A stretch of DNA of 64,000 bases from DASRDB01 sp035652815 (lineage in GTDB: Bacteria > Chloroflexota > Ktedonobacteria > Ktedonobacterales > Ktedonobacteraceae): the NCBI GenBank assembly GCA_035652815.1, contig DASRDB010000003.1, forward strand, positions 806,001 through 870,000, given 5' to 3'. Below, one piece after another: positions 24,130-31,918 of the stretch. Both the position numbers and the translations under genes were made by a program. The notes below the pieces were generated by a model that saw only the letters and a program-made list of their open reading frames with translations, was not told where the DNA came from and ran no database searches. The first letter of the stretch is position 1, and each line of letters opens with the position of its first letter.

Positions 24130-24761
24130 ACTGTTCTGCCCTTCGCTCGTTGGTAATGCCGACGCGCCTTCGCCTGGTTGCCGCAAGTCTGCATGTCGCA
24201 CCAGCGCCGACTGTGATTCTTGCTGATATCCAGGAAAAGCCAGCGACAATCCTCGGCTGCGCAGGCTCGCACATCCGGCAGCTTCTCCGACGTCAATAAA
24301 TCTGCCGCCGAGCGCACCACCGGCCACAAGATACGATCTAACGCCTGCTCGTCTCTCACCCAATCCCACTTGTAGCCCTGAGTATCGGGAACTATGCGCG
24401 CTTGCGCCATCGCCTCGCTCAGGCGCATATTCAGCAATTTCAGGTCGTCCCTTGCTGGCGTTTCCTCTACCGCAAGAGCATAAAACAGGCGATACAGCGC
24501 CTCACGCAACTCCTTTGCCTGTTCAAGCGCCTGCTTTGCTCGCTCAGGATGCTGTTCCGCTACCTCTAGCAACGTAGACGCTTCCTCATCTGTCAAAATG
24601 TGCGCGAACAATCCCCAGGCAACCAGGTCGCTGTAACTGTTGAGCAATTCCTTTGGCCCGATGTCGCTATAACGTTCGGTCAATGTATGCGTAAAGTCCA
24701 GGCATAATGCATTGCCTGGCACGGTATCAAAATCTGGCATATGAATATCTACCATCCGCAT
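24120..24761 (-). CDS. CGNR zinc-finger / ABATE-domain regulator
   Basis: A 213-residue probable transcription regulator. The N-terminal part ('GNALCLDFTHTLTERYSD') and the following helices form the ABATE domain. The C-terminal treble-clef finger reads ACAAEDCRWLFLDISKNHSR then WCDMQTCGNQAKARRH, with the four cysteine ligands and the CGN signature. ABATE-CGNR proteins are thought to be stress-related regulators. It faces a 42-codon gene across a 180-base region containing two 21-bp direct repeats that overlap a strong promoter (24803-24870), a plausible binding site for it. Confidence 0.85.
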   Translation of the reverse strand: MRMVDIHMPDFDTVPGNALCLDFTHTLTERYSDIGPKELLNSYSDLVAWGLFAHILTDEEASTLLEVAEQHPERAKQALEQAKELREALYRLFYALAVEETPARDDLKLLNMRLSEAMAQARIVPDTQGYKWDWVRDEQALDRILWPVVRSAADLLTSEKLPDVRACAAEDCRWLFLDISKNHSRRWCDMQTCGNQAKARRHYQRAKGRTVHS

Positions 24762-24802
24762 GTACCTCCTATCATCAATGTATCACATCTCTGTCTAACT
24801 AG

Positions 24803-24870
24803 CAAAGTAACCTTGACAGGTTAGCATTCATATGTTATTATATAACCACCAAAGTAAATTTTAAAGGTTA
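24803..24870 (+). promoter_or_regulatory. Promoter with two 21-bp direct repeats (candidate CGNR operator)
   Basis: TTGACA at 24813-24818 and TATTAT at 24836-24841 are 17 bases apart, a near-consensus promoter firing rightward toward the small gene at 24942. The -35 lies inside the direct repeat CAAAGTAACCTTGACAGGTT (24803-24823). Its second copy is at 24850-24870, right after the predicted start point, with 17 of 21 positions identical. The 47-base offset and the overlap with promoter and start suggest repressor binding. Confidence 0.6.
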
Positions 24871-24941
24871 AAAACAGAGAAATTTCAAGGAGCAGAAAAA
24901 AACAATGTCACTGCGCATAAACGCAGAAAGGAGTAACTATC

Positions 24942-25070
24942 ATGGAGTTTCTTGTCATGTTCGCACTGCTGCTGATCCTTAGCATCACAGCGCTTCGCTG
25001 CGGCGTCGATAGCAGCGAGACTTTCAATTCACCTGAATGGGAGCATCGCCATCACTGGCACACGAATTAA
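24942..25070 (+). CDS. 42-residue single-pass membrane peptide
   Basis: A short open frame with strong signals: AGAAAGGAG eight bases before the ATG and a promoter at 24813-24841. The product starts MEFLVMFALLLILSITALR, a transmembrane helix (residues 2-18), followed by a hydrophilic tail with 'SPEWEHRHHWHTN'. The tail has three histidines and two tryptophans in the last ten residues. I do not recognise it. The position opposite the CGNR regulator suggests the two are functionally linked. A toxin, regulator or membrane stress peptide are all possible. Confidence 0.6.
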   Translation: MEFLVMFALLLILSITALRCGVDSSETFNSPEWEHRHHWHTN

Positions 25071-25081
25071 CGGCGTTCCAG

Positions 25082-25165
25082 ATGTTCTCCTGAGCGCAGC
25101 GAAGGATCTCTCGCCCGCTGTGTTGAGCCAGTGGGAGGAGATCCTTCGCTGCGCTCAGGAGGACA
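25082..25165. repeat. Family A palindromic repeat (TCTCC variant)
   Basis: Arms ATGTTCTCCTGAGCGCAGCG on the left and GCTGCGCTCAGGAGGACAGG on the right; both arms carry the same change (CTCC/GGAG for ATCC/GGAT), so the palindrome is kept. The tail GGAGGGGCTGTTTCATG follows. Confidence 0.8.
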
Positions 25166-25216
25166 GGCGGGAGGGGCTGTTTCATGTTTTGTAATTATGG
25201 AGAAGGAGAAATAATC

Positions 25217-25543
25217 ATGATTGCTCGTATCTGGCGCGGCGAAACTGCCCCTGAAAAGGCCAACAAGTACTTCGAGTACCTTCAGGCGACCGGATTGAAG
25301 GAATATCAGGATACACCGGGCAATCAAGGTGTGTTCGTCCTGAGGCGCATCCATGATAGGCGTGCCGAATTTCTCCTCCTCTCTCTCTGGCAATCGTGGG
25401 ATGCTATCCGCGCCTTCGCCGGAAATGATCTCGACAAGGCGGTATACTATCCAGAGGACGAAGCTTACTTGCTTAGCCTTGAGCCAGAGGTGACACATTA
25501 CGAGATACTGGCCGCACCGAAAGAGATCGAAACGAAGTCCTGA
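25217..25543 (+). CDS. ABM-domain (antibiotic biosynthesis monooxygenase-like) protein
   Basis: A 108-residue protein beginning MIARIWRGETAPEKANKYFE, the typical N-terminal strand and first helix of the ferredoxin-like ABM fold, followed by GVFVLRRIHDRRAEFLLLSL and 'WQSWDAIRAFAGNDLDKAVYY'. Many members are small cofactor-free oxygenases or heme-degrading enzymes, but most with this 'WRG' start have unknown function. The start at 25217 has GGAGAAGGAG upstream and opens the domain directly; an earlier start would fall in the repeat. Confidence 0.75.
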   Translation: MIARIWRGETAPEKANKYFEYLQATGLKEYQDTPGNQGVFVLRRIHDRRAEFLLLSLWQSWDAIRAFAGNDLDKAVYYPEDEAYLLSLEPEVTHYEILAAPKEIETKS

Positions 25544-25616
25544 AAAAAGTTTTGTCAACGGCTTGGATTGGTTGCGCCTGCATTCTTACCGGCATGGTCA
25601 TCAGGCGAAGCGGCAG

Positions 25617-26573
25617 TTAAACCGTTCGTTCGGCCAGCACAGCAATGCGTTCTGCCTGTCTCCGCAATTCTTCTCGCAGTTCCGGCGGCTGCTTCACGAC
25701 AAAGGAGCAGCCCAGGCTTATCAGAAGACGGGCGATCCAATCCAGACTTGAAGCAGAACAGCGCATTAAGACACCATTGGCATCCTGCTCAAGCGTGGCA
25801 ACCACCGGGGGAATATAGTACCTGGCCTCCTCCAACGTCGTGTCAAGTATCACCTCAATCGGCCATGTACTCGGCGTTTGCGCAAGTGAGCGCGTGATGT
25901 ATTCCAGGCAATCAAAGTTATCTGGTCGGGTAAAAGTTTCTTCCTGCAAACTGGCCTCTACAATGCGATCAAGCCGGAAGATACGCAGATCACGTCGCAA
26001 ATGACAATAGCCAACTGTGTACCAGTAGCCGGGTCGATAGACCAGTCCATAGGGGTCTAAAGCGCGCTCGCTCTCCTCGCCTTTCCAGGAAAGATAGCGC
26101 AATTGCACGCGCCGCATTTTGCGAACGGCGAGGCTCAGCGTTAGAACCACATCGATATGCGGCGCAGGCCCACCCTGCTGCACATCCAGCACCAATGTCT
26201 CCTGCACCGCCTGCACATGTTCGCGCAGCGACAGGGGCAGCACGCGCTCGATCTTCGCGAGCGCTCCCTCCACAGCCGGAGCAGTTGCCGCCATGCCCAG
26301 CTTGCGCGAGACCAGCAATCCGAGTGTCAAAGCCAGCGCCTCGTCATCATTAAACATCAAGGGCGGCAGCTTAAAGCCTGGACGCAGGCGATAGGAACCA
26401 TATCTCCCGCGCTCTGCCTCGACAGGAATGCCGAGGTCTTGCAGCATCGTAATGTAGCGCCGGATGGTGCGCGTATCCACTTCCAGACGCGCCGCAAGCT
26501 CCGGCCCGCTCATACGCTCCCGCGACTGCAACAACTCTAAAATCGTCAAAACCCGCGTCGTCGGAAAATACAT
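25617..26573 (-). CDS. WYL-domain transcription regulator (YafY/DeoR-type HTH)
   Basis: A 318-residue cytosolic regulator. The N-terminal winged helix (about 1-60) reads 'RVLTILELLQSRERMSGPEL', then 'VDTRTIRRYITMLQDLGIP'. It is followed by a linker and the WYL domain (about 140-220), where the family motif is represented by 'YRPGYWYTVGYCHLRRDLRI', and a C-terminal WCX-like extension. WYL domains bind nucleic acid or nucleotide ligands. It may control the convergent ABM gene or act elsewhere; the sequence does not decide. No autoregulatory site is obvious. Confidence 0.88.
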   Translation of the reverse strand: MYFPTTRVLTILELLQSRERMSGPELAARLEVDTRTIRRYITMLQDLGIPVEAERGRYGSYRLRPGFKLPPLMFNDDEALALTLGLLVSRKLGMAATAPAVEGALAKIERVLPLSLREHVQAVQETLVLDVQQGGPAPHIDVVLTLSLAVRKMRRVQLRYLSWKGEESERALDPYGLVYRPGYWYTVGYCHLRRDLRIFRLDRIVEASLQEETFTRPDNFDCLEYITRSLAQTPSTWPIEVILDTTLEEARYYIPPVVATLEQDANGVLMRCSASSLDWIARLLISLGCSFVVKQPPELREELRRQAERIAVLAERTV

Positions 26574-26683
26574 GTCTTCTTAGTTCTCTAAAACAAACTT
26601 CATCTAATCAGGTCAGATTATAACCGCAATGATGCGTATTGCCTAGCCTTCGGATGAACATCATGTTTTTGCAACCTGCATGG

Positions 26684-26744
26684 GGGCCGGAAGTCTCTAC
26701 ACATCAATGAACAGAGACATCCCCTTGCGGGTGTCTTCCGGCCC
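26684..26744. repeat. Family B repeat hairpin
   Basis: Outer arms GGGCCGGAAG (26684-26693) and CTTCCGGCCC (26735-26744) pair perfectly. Inside lie GTCTCTAC and AGAGACATCC...TTGCGGGTGTC, the elements of the family B copy at 31827-31894. It sits upstream of the DUF4097 protein gene. Confidence 0.6.
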
Positions 26745-26864
26745 TCTCCCTGCACAAATCTGACGCCTACCCCTGGCCTTTCCCACCTTTGATTTTCTTC
26801 CCTGGAAAACTTACAATAAACAGAGTGCATACATGTGAATAGCGCTACCAGGAAAGAAACCGAG

Positions 26865-27950
26865 ATGGATCATAGATTTCCCCCCAACGAGCAGCCAGAA
26901 GGCCCGGAAGAGCCGCCAAGCTCTTCCGAACAGATATCCTATCCTGATTCCCCTACCTCTCAGCAGCGTCCGCCTCGAGAACAGCAGCAAGCATATTATC
27001 CTCAACAACCGGCCTATCCTGAACAAGCGCCTCCACCGGACGATTTACCTGAGGTTCCAGGCTACACCCAACCTCTCACTCAGCCGGTACAACCAGGTTC
27101 CCAACCGTTTTATGGCACTTATCCGGCTTCGACTTTCCAACCGAGACGCAGGCGCAGGGGATGCATCATCGGCTGCCTCGTTGCGTTGATAATCCTGATG
27201 TTGCTCTGTGGCGGGGCTGTCACGCTCGCGTCCTTTATAGGCTTTGGTCTTGGCAACGCTTTCAGAACCAACCATCCCGATCCGGCCTTAACCTATCCCG
27301 TTGGAACTAATCCGACGCTCATCATCAACAATCAAAATGGGTCCATCAGCGTCAATCCCGGCAACGCCGATACCATCACTGTTCGCCCGACGCGCTTCGC
27401 CAGCTTTGGTGGCAGCATCAACAACGTCCATATCAGCTATGACCCCAATACCGCCAACAACACGGTCACTATCAGCGTTACGGTTGCTACAAACTTTTTC
27501 AACTCATCTGGCGTTGATTTCGCACTCAGTGTGCCACCCACTACCAATCTGCGGCTCAACACCAAAGCAGGTGACATCACCATAGCTGGCATCCAGGGTA
27601 GCATGTCACTGCTGACCAACTTCGGTACGGTTGGCGCGACCAGAACCACCCTGACAGGAAGTTCTAGCTTCAAAACCAACGCGGGCAATGTCAATTTCAA
27701 CGGCTCTTTTGCTTCTAATGGTACCTATGACTTCGAGACCAAGGCGGGCAATGTCACTATCACACTTCCAGCCAATGCAGTGTTCCACGTGAACGCTTCG
27801 ACCGACGCAGGCTCAATCACCACCGGTTTCCCTATTAGCGTGCAGCACTCGGCAGCAGGAGCGAATATAAATGCCGATGTCGGCACCTCTCCACAGGCCG
27901 TCCTCACGCTCAAAACCAACGCCGGGTCAATTACGCTCAATAAAGCCTGA
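26865..27950 (+). CDS. DUF4097-type adhesin-like membrane protein
   Basis: A 361-residue membrane protein. The first 95 residues are cytoplasmic, Pro/Gln-rich and low in complexity ('PEGPEEPPSSSEQISYPD'). A basic RRRRRG stop precedes one transmembrane helix (about 101-128). The outer part is a repetitive beta-helix with recurring TKAGDI/TNAGNV/TKAGNV/TNAGSI elements, typical of DUF4097 'putative adhesin' domains. These are often found next to stress or envelope regulators. The ATG at 26865 is preferred over a GTG at 26835 (AGGAAAG upstream, charged start). No ligand can be predicted. Confidence 0.75.
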   Translation: MDHRFPPNEQPEGPEEPPSSSEQISYPDSPTSQQRPPREQQQAYYPQQPAYPEQAPPPDDLPEVPGYTQPLTQPVQPGSQPFYGTYPASTFQPRRRRRGCIIGCLVALIILMLLCGGAVTLASFIGFGLGNAFRTNHPDPALTYPVGTNPTLIINNQNGSISVNPGNADTITVRPTRFASFGGSINNVHISYDPNTANNTVTISVTVATNFFNSSGVDFALSVPPTTNLRLNTKAGDITIAGIQGSMSLLTNFGTVGATRTTLTGSSSFKTNAGNVNFNGSFASNGTYDFETKAGNVTITLPANAVFHVNASTDAGSITTGFPISVQHSAAGANINADVGTSPQAVLTLKTNAGSITLNKA

Positions 27951-27993
27951 TATCAGGACGAAAAGTGACCGCTTTATATGCTAAACTCTTTCT

Positions 27994-28482
27994 ATGAACA
28001 AAACAGCGTTACTGCACAAAATGGACAGCAAGAAAGCTGAACTCGAAAATCTCGTGACTTCGCTTAACGAAGCGCAACTGAACACTCCGGGAGTCAACGA
28101 TAACTGGTCGGTCAAAGACAACCTGGCCCATATCACCTCCTGGCAGCACTACCTGTTGCAGGTGTTGCAAGGCGCACTGCGCAACCAGGAACCTGTCACC
28201 GATGTACCTCCCGGTGAGAGCGAAGACGAGGAAAACGAGCAGCTTTACCAGCAAAATAAATCGCGCTCTTTCGATGAAATCCTTACCGATTTTCGCGCGA
28301 CACATGGGCAAATTGTCGAAGCGGTGCAATCGCTGAGTGAAGAAGACCTCTTCGACCCACGACGTTTCCTATGGAGACAGGGCCGCTCGCTCGAAAGCGT
28401 CATCGAGGGCAACACCTACGGGCACTACGACGAACACTTACAGATTATGCGGCGCTGGCTTGAGCAAACGGAGAATCGGTAG
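27994..28482 (+). CDS. ClbS/DfsB-like four-helix protein (DinB superfamily)
   Basis: A 162-residue cytosolic protein of the DinB-like fold. It has the family pattern: 'ELENLVTSLNEAQLNTPGV', then NWSVKDNLAHITSWQHYLL, and the C-terminal 'EGNTYGHYDEHLQIMRRWL'. The histidines of these two helices form the metal site (H in LAHI; H and H in GHYDEH). ClbS-type members protect against colibactin or act as hydrolases; most others are uncharacterised. It is followed after only two bases by the YcaQ-like DNA glycosylase gene, a suggestive pairing for DNA damage defence. Confidence 0.75.
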   Translation: MNKTALLHKMDSKKAELENLVTSLNEAQLNTPGVNDNWSVKDNLAHITSWQHYLLQVLQGALRNQEPVTDVPPGESEDEENEQLYQQNKSRSFDEILTDFRATHGQIVEAVQSLSEEDLFDPRRFLWRQGRSLESVIEGNTYGHYDEHLQIMRRWLEQTENR

Positions 28483-28484
28483 CG

Positions 28485-29657
28485 ATGATCCTGCACCTTT
28501 CACGCGAGCAGGCCCGGCGCTTGCTCGCGCACTATCACTTTACGCCAACCGATATCCCAGGCGTCTTCGAGCGCCTGGGCACTGTGCAATACGACCCGCT
28601 TAATCCGGTGGGGCGCAACGCCGATCTCGTCTTGCAGGCCCGCGTTCCTGGCTATCGCGTCGATGACTGGCACAAACCGGTCTATGCCGACCGCATCGCC
28701 TATGACGCCTGGGACAAACAGGCCTGCATCGTTCCCATCAGCGACTGGCCTATGCGCGCCCTCATTCGCGAAAAATATCGTCCTTACCATGACCGCGAGA
28801 TTCTGCAAAACTATAGCGAGGGCATGGAGAGCGTGCTGCGCGCCATCGATGAACGAGGGCCGCTCTCCTCGCTCGAATTTGAAGACAAAACGCATGCAGG
28901 TCTCCCCGGCTCGTGGGCAGGCGCGACACGTATCAAACGCATCTTGCGCTCGCTCTGGGCCTGCGGTTTGCTAGTGACGCACCATCGCAAAGCCGGACGC
29001 CACTACTACGACCGTCCTGAGCGTGTCATTCCCGCCCATCATTTCTCAGCCCCGCCCCTCACCGACGAGGATGCCTACTATCGCTGGATATTGCTGAAAC
29101 GCTATCAGGCGACGGGCCTGCTCCGCTCCACTGCCGAGAGCGCCATCTGGTGTACCTGCGATCAGGCCCCAAAGAGAAAAAAAGCCCTGGGCGAATTGGT
29201 CGAATCGGGCCAGCTTCTCCCCGTCAAAATCGAGGACCTCTCCGGCCCATACTACCTGCACGCAAACGCCCTGAAATTACTCGACCAGCCGCTTCCTCAG
29301 CCGCGCATGATCTTCGTTGGCCCGCTCGACAGCTTGCTCTGGGACCGCAAAGCGCTGCAACAGATCTTCCATTTCGACTACATGTGGGAAGTCTACAAAC
29401 CCGCTCCGCAGCGCAAATGGGGCTACTATGTGCTGCCGGTTTTCTACGGCGACCGCTTCGTTGCCCGCTTCGACTCCCGTCTCGAAAAAGGCATCTGGAA
29501 CATCCTGCGCTGGTGGTGGGAGCCGGACATTACTCCCGACGTTGAACTGGTCGAAGCATTGAGAACCGCCGCCCAGAACTTCCTCTGTTACATGGGAGCC
29601 AGCAGTATCCAGCTCGATGAGAGTATTGATAGATACGTGCGCCAGGCGCTTCTGTAG
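28485..29657 (+). CDS. ycaQ: YcaQ-like winged-helix DNA glycosylase
   Basis: A 390-residue protein of the HTH_42/AlkZ family, which excises bulky or crosslinked alkylated bases from DNA. It starts 'LSREQARRLLAHYHF' and shows the active-site element VQYDPLNPVGRNADL: the motif is QYD, the Q-hydrophobic-D form of the YcaQ-like branch, not the Q-hydrophobic-Q of AlkZ. The middle part 'YDAWDKQACIVPISDWP' and the C-terminal 'GPLDSLLWDRKAL' and 'GDRFVARFDSRLEK' are typical. It lies two bases after the DinB-superfamily gene, so both are translated from one mRNA. Some relatives reside in antibiotic clusters as self-resistance enzymes. Confidence 0.85.
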   Translation: MILHLSREQARRLLAHYHFTPTDIPGVFERLGTVQYDPLNPVGRNADLVLQARVPGYRVDDWHKPVYADRIAYDAWDKQACIVPISDWPMRALIREKYRPYHDREILQNYSEGMESVLRAIDERGPLSSLEFEDKTHAGLPGSWAGATRIKRILRSLWACGLLVTHHRKAGRHYYDRPERVIPAHHFSAPPLTDEDAYYRWILLKRYQATGLLRSTAESAIWCTCDQAPKRKKALGELVESGQLLPVKIEDLSGPYYLHANALKLLDQPLPQPRMIFVGPLDSLLWDRKALQQIFHFDYMWEVYKPAPQRKWGYYVLPVFYGDRFVARFDSRLEKGIWNILRWWWEPDITPDVELVEALRTAAQNFLCYMGASSIQLDESIDRYVRQALL

Positions 29658-29797
29658 GGACAGGGCCGCGCAAGCGCCCTCCCCACCTCCTCCACACCTC
29701 TCCCGCCCCTACATGATGTATAATCAAAAATAAGTACCTTCACTTGCCTGCTGTGCAAGCGCTCCACTACTTCTGGATTCGAAAGCTGGCCGAATGT

Positions 29798-31813
29798 ATG
29801 GAAGCACAAAATCGTCATCATCGTTTGACAGTAAGTGAACATTTTAATCTCAGTATTCTCTGGTTTTCGCTCAATTTTCAGACTGCCGCTCTCCTGCCCA
29901 TCGTCATCCCCACCCAGATTATCCTCTTCATTCCTGGTGAAGTTGGCAACGTTCAGCAGGCAGCTTTTCTCGGCTGGTTATCAACCATCGGCGCGATCAT
30001 GACCCTGTTCATTCCTCCGCTCATCGGCATGATGTCCGACCATACCTACGGGGGTTGGGGCAGACGCCGCCCCTACATTCTGGTAGGTGGGCTTGTGATG
30101 GTCATATGCGGTCTGCTGCTCGGCTTCGCAGCCAATATCTGGTTGTACATCATCGCGCTCACCGTCTTCCAGATTGCGAATAACGTGAACGCCGCCGGAT
30201 ATCAAAGCCTCATTCCCGACATGGTGCCCGACGACCAGCGCGGCACCGCCTCTGGCTATCTCGGCTTAATGACCATCCTGGGCAACGTTTTCAGCCTTCT
30301 GCTCGCGGCCTGGCTGTTCAGTCAATCCACCACAGCCGCCATTCGCTCCGCCAGCATCGCTTTCTATATCATAAGCGGGGTCATTATGCTGATCGGCCTT
30401 TTCATCACTATTACCCGAGTACATGAAATTCCCATTATGCCATCCAGTCTGGCACGCGAGAACAGCCGCTTTAGCTGGCAGCGCTGGTTTGTCGTCAACT
30501 GGGTGATGCCCTGGCGCGACCACAACTTCATCTGGGTTTTTCTCACCCGCTTCCTGGTCATGATGGGCTTGACCCTCTTCATGACCTATATCGAATACTA
30601 CTTCGCTAACGTAGCACATGTCTCCAATTTTGTGCAGACCACCGCCGCGATTGCCGTTCTGGCCCTGGTCGGAGCAGTAATCAGCGCCTTCGTGCTTGGC
30701 GTCTACTCCGACCGCAGCAGCAAGGTCAAACTCGTTTCGCTGGCGACCACTTTCATGGCCCTGGCGGCGCTCTCCTTCGTTCTCTTCCCTGGCAACCTGA
30801 TTCTCTGGCCGCTCGGCCTGCTCTTTGGTCTCGGCTATGGCGCGTACACCAGTGTCGATTGGGCCTTAACCCTCGACTCACTGCCATCTCGTGAACATGT
30901 CGGCAAGGATATGGGCATCTGGAATGCCTCGTCCACACTGCCATCCATCCTGGCTCCCTTAATTGGCAGCATCGTTATCATCGTCGCCGATCATTTTGGA
31001 AACATTCAACTCGGCTACCGTCTCGTCTTCGCTGTAGCCGCGTTTGTGCTGGTCCTGGCGGCCATACTGGTTCTCAAAGTGCGCGATAGAAGTAACAACC
31101 TCGAAACATCTCCCGCGCATAACACACTCGACTCAGAAGTGGAAGCCGCTTCGATTCCGCCTTCTACTCAGCGCCGCGCTCCCGGCCTTCTCTGGAGACT
31201 CGCCTTCCAAACTCGCGCCGGAAAAGCGCGCGGCTTCCTGCTCTTCTGGCCTTTCTGGGAATGGCTCACGCTTACAGTCTGGCGTGTGAAAAGCGTTCCC
31301 AATTCGCCACACGGCCTGTTCCAGATACATTTCACGCGCTATCACGGACGCCCCATCACACTGCCAGATGGAACTGAGGTCAAAAAGGGCGACCACATCG
31401 CAGAACTACATTTTCGTAATCATGCCCTCCTGCAGGCAGCGCAGCACAACACCCCCTGGGGCATGCTAAAAATGATCGGCGAAGACCTCTCCGCCATCGC
31501 TGACTGGACGCTCCAACCAGATTTCCCCGCCGATATTCACGCCTTTTTCGGCATCACCCTGCTCAGCCGCGCCAGCAGTCGGCTTGGCTTTACCCTGCGC
31601 AAGCGCCCCAAAACGCTTCAAGCCTGGTTTGACCGCTTCTTTATGAACGGCCTGCTCGTCCTCTACAACGAAAAAGGCCTCGGTCGCCTCCTGCAAGGCA
31701 CTACCTACGGTTCCTATCCACAGGAAGTGTGGATGTCGCGGAAAGAGTTGGTGAGACGGTATGGGCATATAGAACATAATGAACGTCGCTTCAATCAAAA
31801 AGATGGTGAATGA
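29798..31813 (+). CDS. MFS transporter fused to a C-terminal YkoP-like domain
   Basis: A 671-residue membrane protein. Residues about 15-445 form twelve transmembrane helices of an MFS permease, with 'DHTYGGWGRRRPYILVGG' after helix 2, close to the glycoside/sugar-cation symporter-like group. About 215 further soluble residues contain 'IHFTRYHGRPITLPDG' and 'VKKGDHIAELHFRNHALL', the pattern of the YkoP-like domain found on some Bacillus polysaccharide deacetylases. Such a fusion is unusual. The ATG at 29798 is chosen; a TTG at 29744 would add 18 residues and lies just after a TATAAT box at 29719-29724. Substrate unknown. Confidence 0.75.
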   Translation: MEAQNRHHRLTVSEHFNLSILWFSLNFQTAALLPIVIPTQIILFIPGEVGNVQQAAFLGWLSTIGAIMTLFIPPLIGMMSDHTYGGWGRRRPYILVGGLVMVICGLLLGFAANIWLYIIALTVFQIANNVNAAGYQSLIPDMVPDDQRGTASGYLGLMTILGNVFSLLLAAWLFSQSTTAAIRSASIAFYIISGVIMLIGLFITITRVHEIPIMPSSLARENSRFSWQRWFVVNWVMPWRDHNFIWVFLTRFLVMMGLTLFMTYIEYYFANVAHVSNFVQTTAAIAVLALVGAVISAFVLGVYSDRSSKVKLVSLATTFMALAALSFVLFPGNLILWPLGLLFGLGYGAYTSVDWALTLDSLPSREHVGKDMGIWNASSTLPSILAPLIGSIVIIVADHFGNIQLGYRLVFAVAAFVLVLAAILVLKVRDRSNNLETSPAHNTLDSEVEAASIPPSTQRRAPGLLWRLAFQTRAGKARGFLLFWPFWEWLTLTVWRVKSVPNSPHGLFQIHFTRYHGRPITLPDGTEVKKGDHIAELHFRNHALLQAAQHNTPWGMLKMIGEDLSAIADWTLQPDFPADIHAFFGITLLSRASSRLGFTLRKRPKTLQAWFDRFFMNGLLVLYNEKGLGRLLQGTTYGSYPQEVWMSRKELVRRYGHIEHNERRFNQKDGE

Positions 31814-31826
31814 CAATTGAATAAAG

Positions 31827-31894
31827 GAAGACATCCGCAAGGGATGTCTCTACGGGCCAACCAATTTGTAGAGACATCCCTTGCGGATGTCTTC
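31827..31894. repeat. Family B palindrome, perfect 27-bp arms, between convergent genes
   Basis: Arms GAAGACATCCGCAAGGGATG... (31827-31853) and its exact complement (31868-31894) with a 14-base loop. It lies between the MFS gene stop and the lactate permease stop, so it can form a strong hairpin in both transcripts and may act as a terminator, although it has no T run. Confidence 0.8.
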
Positions 31895-31918
31895 GGGTCG
31901 TTCCATCCCGATCAGCCT

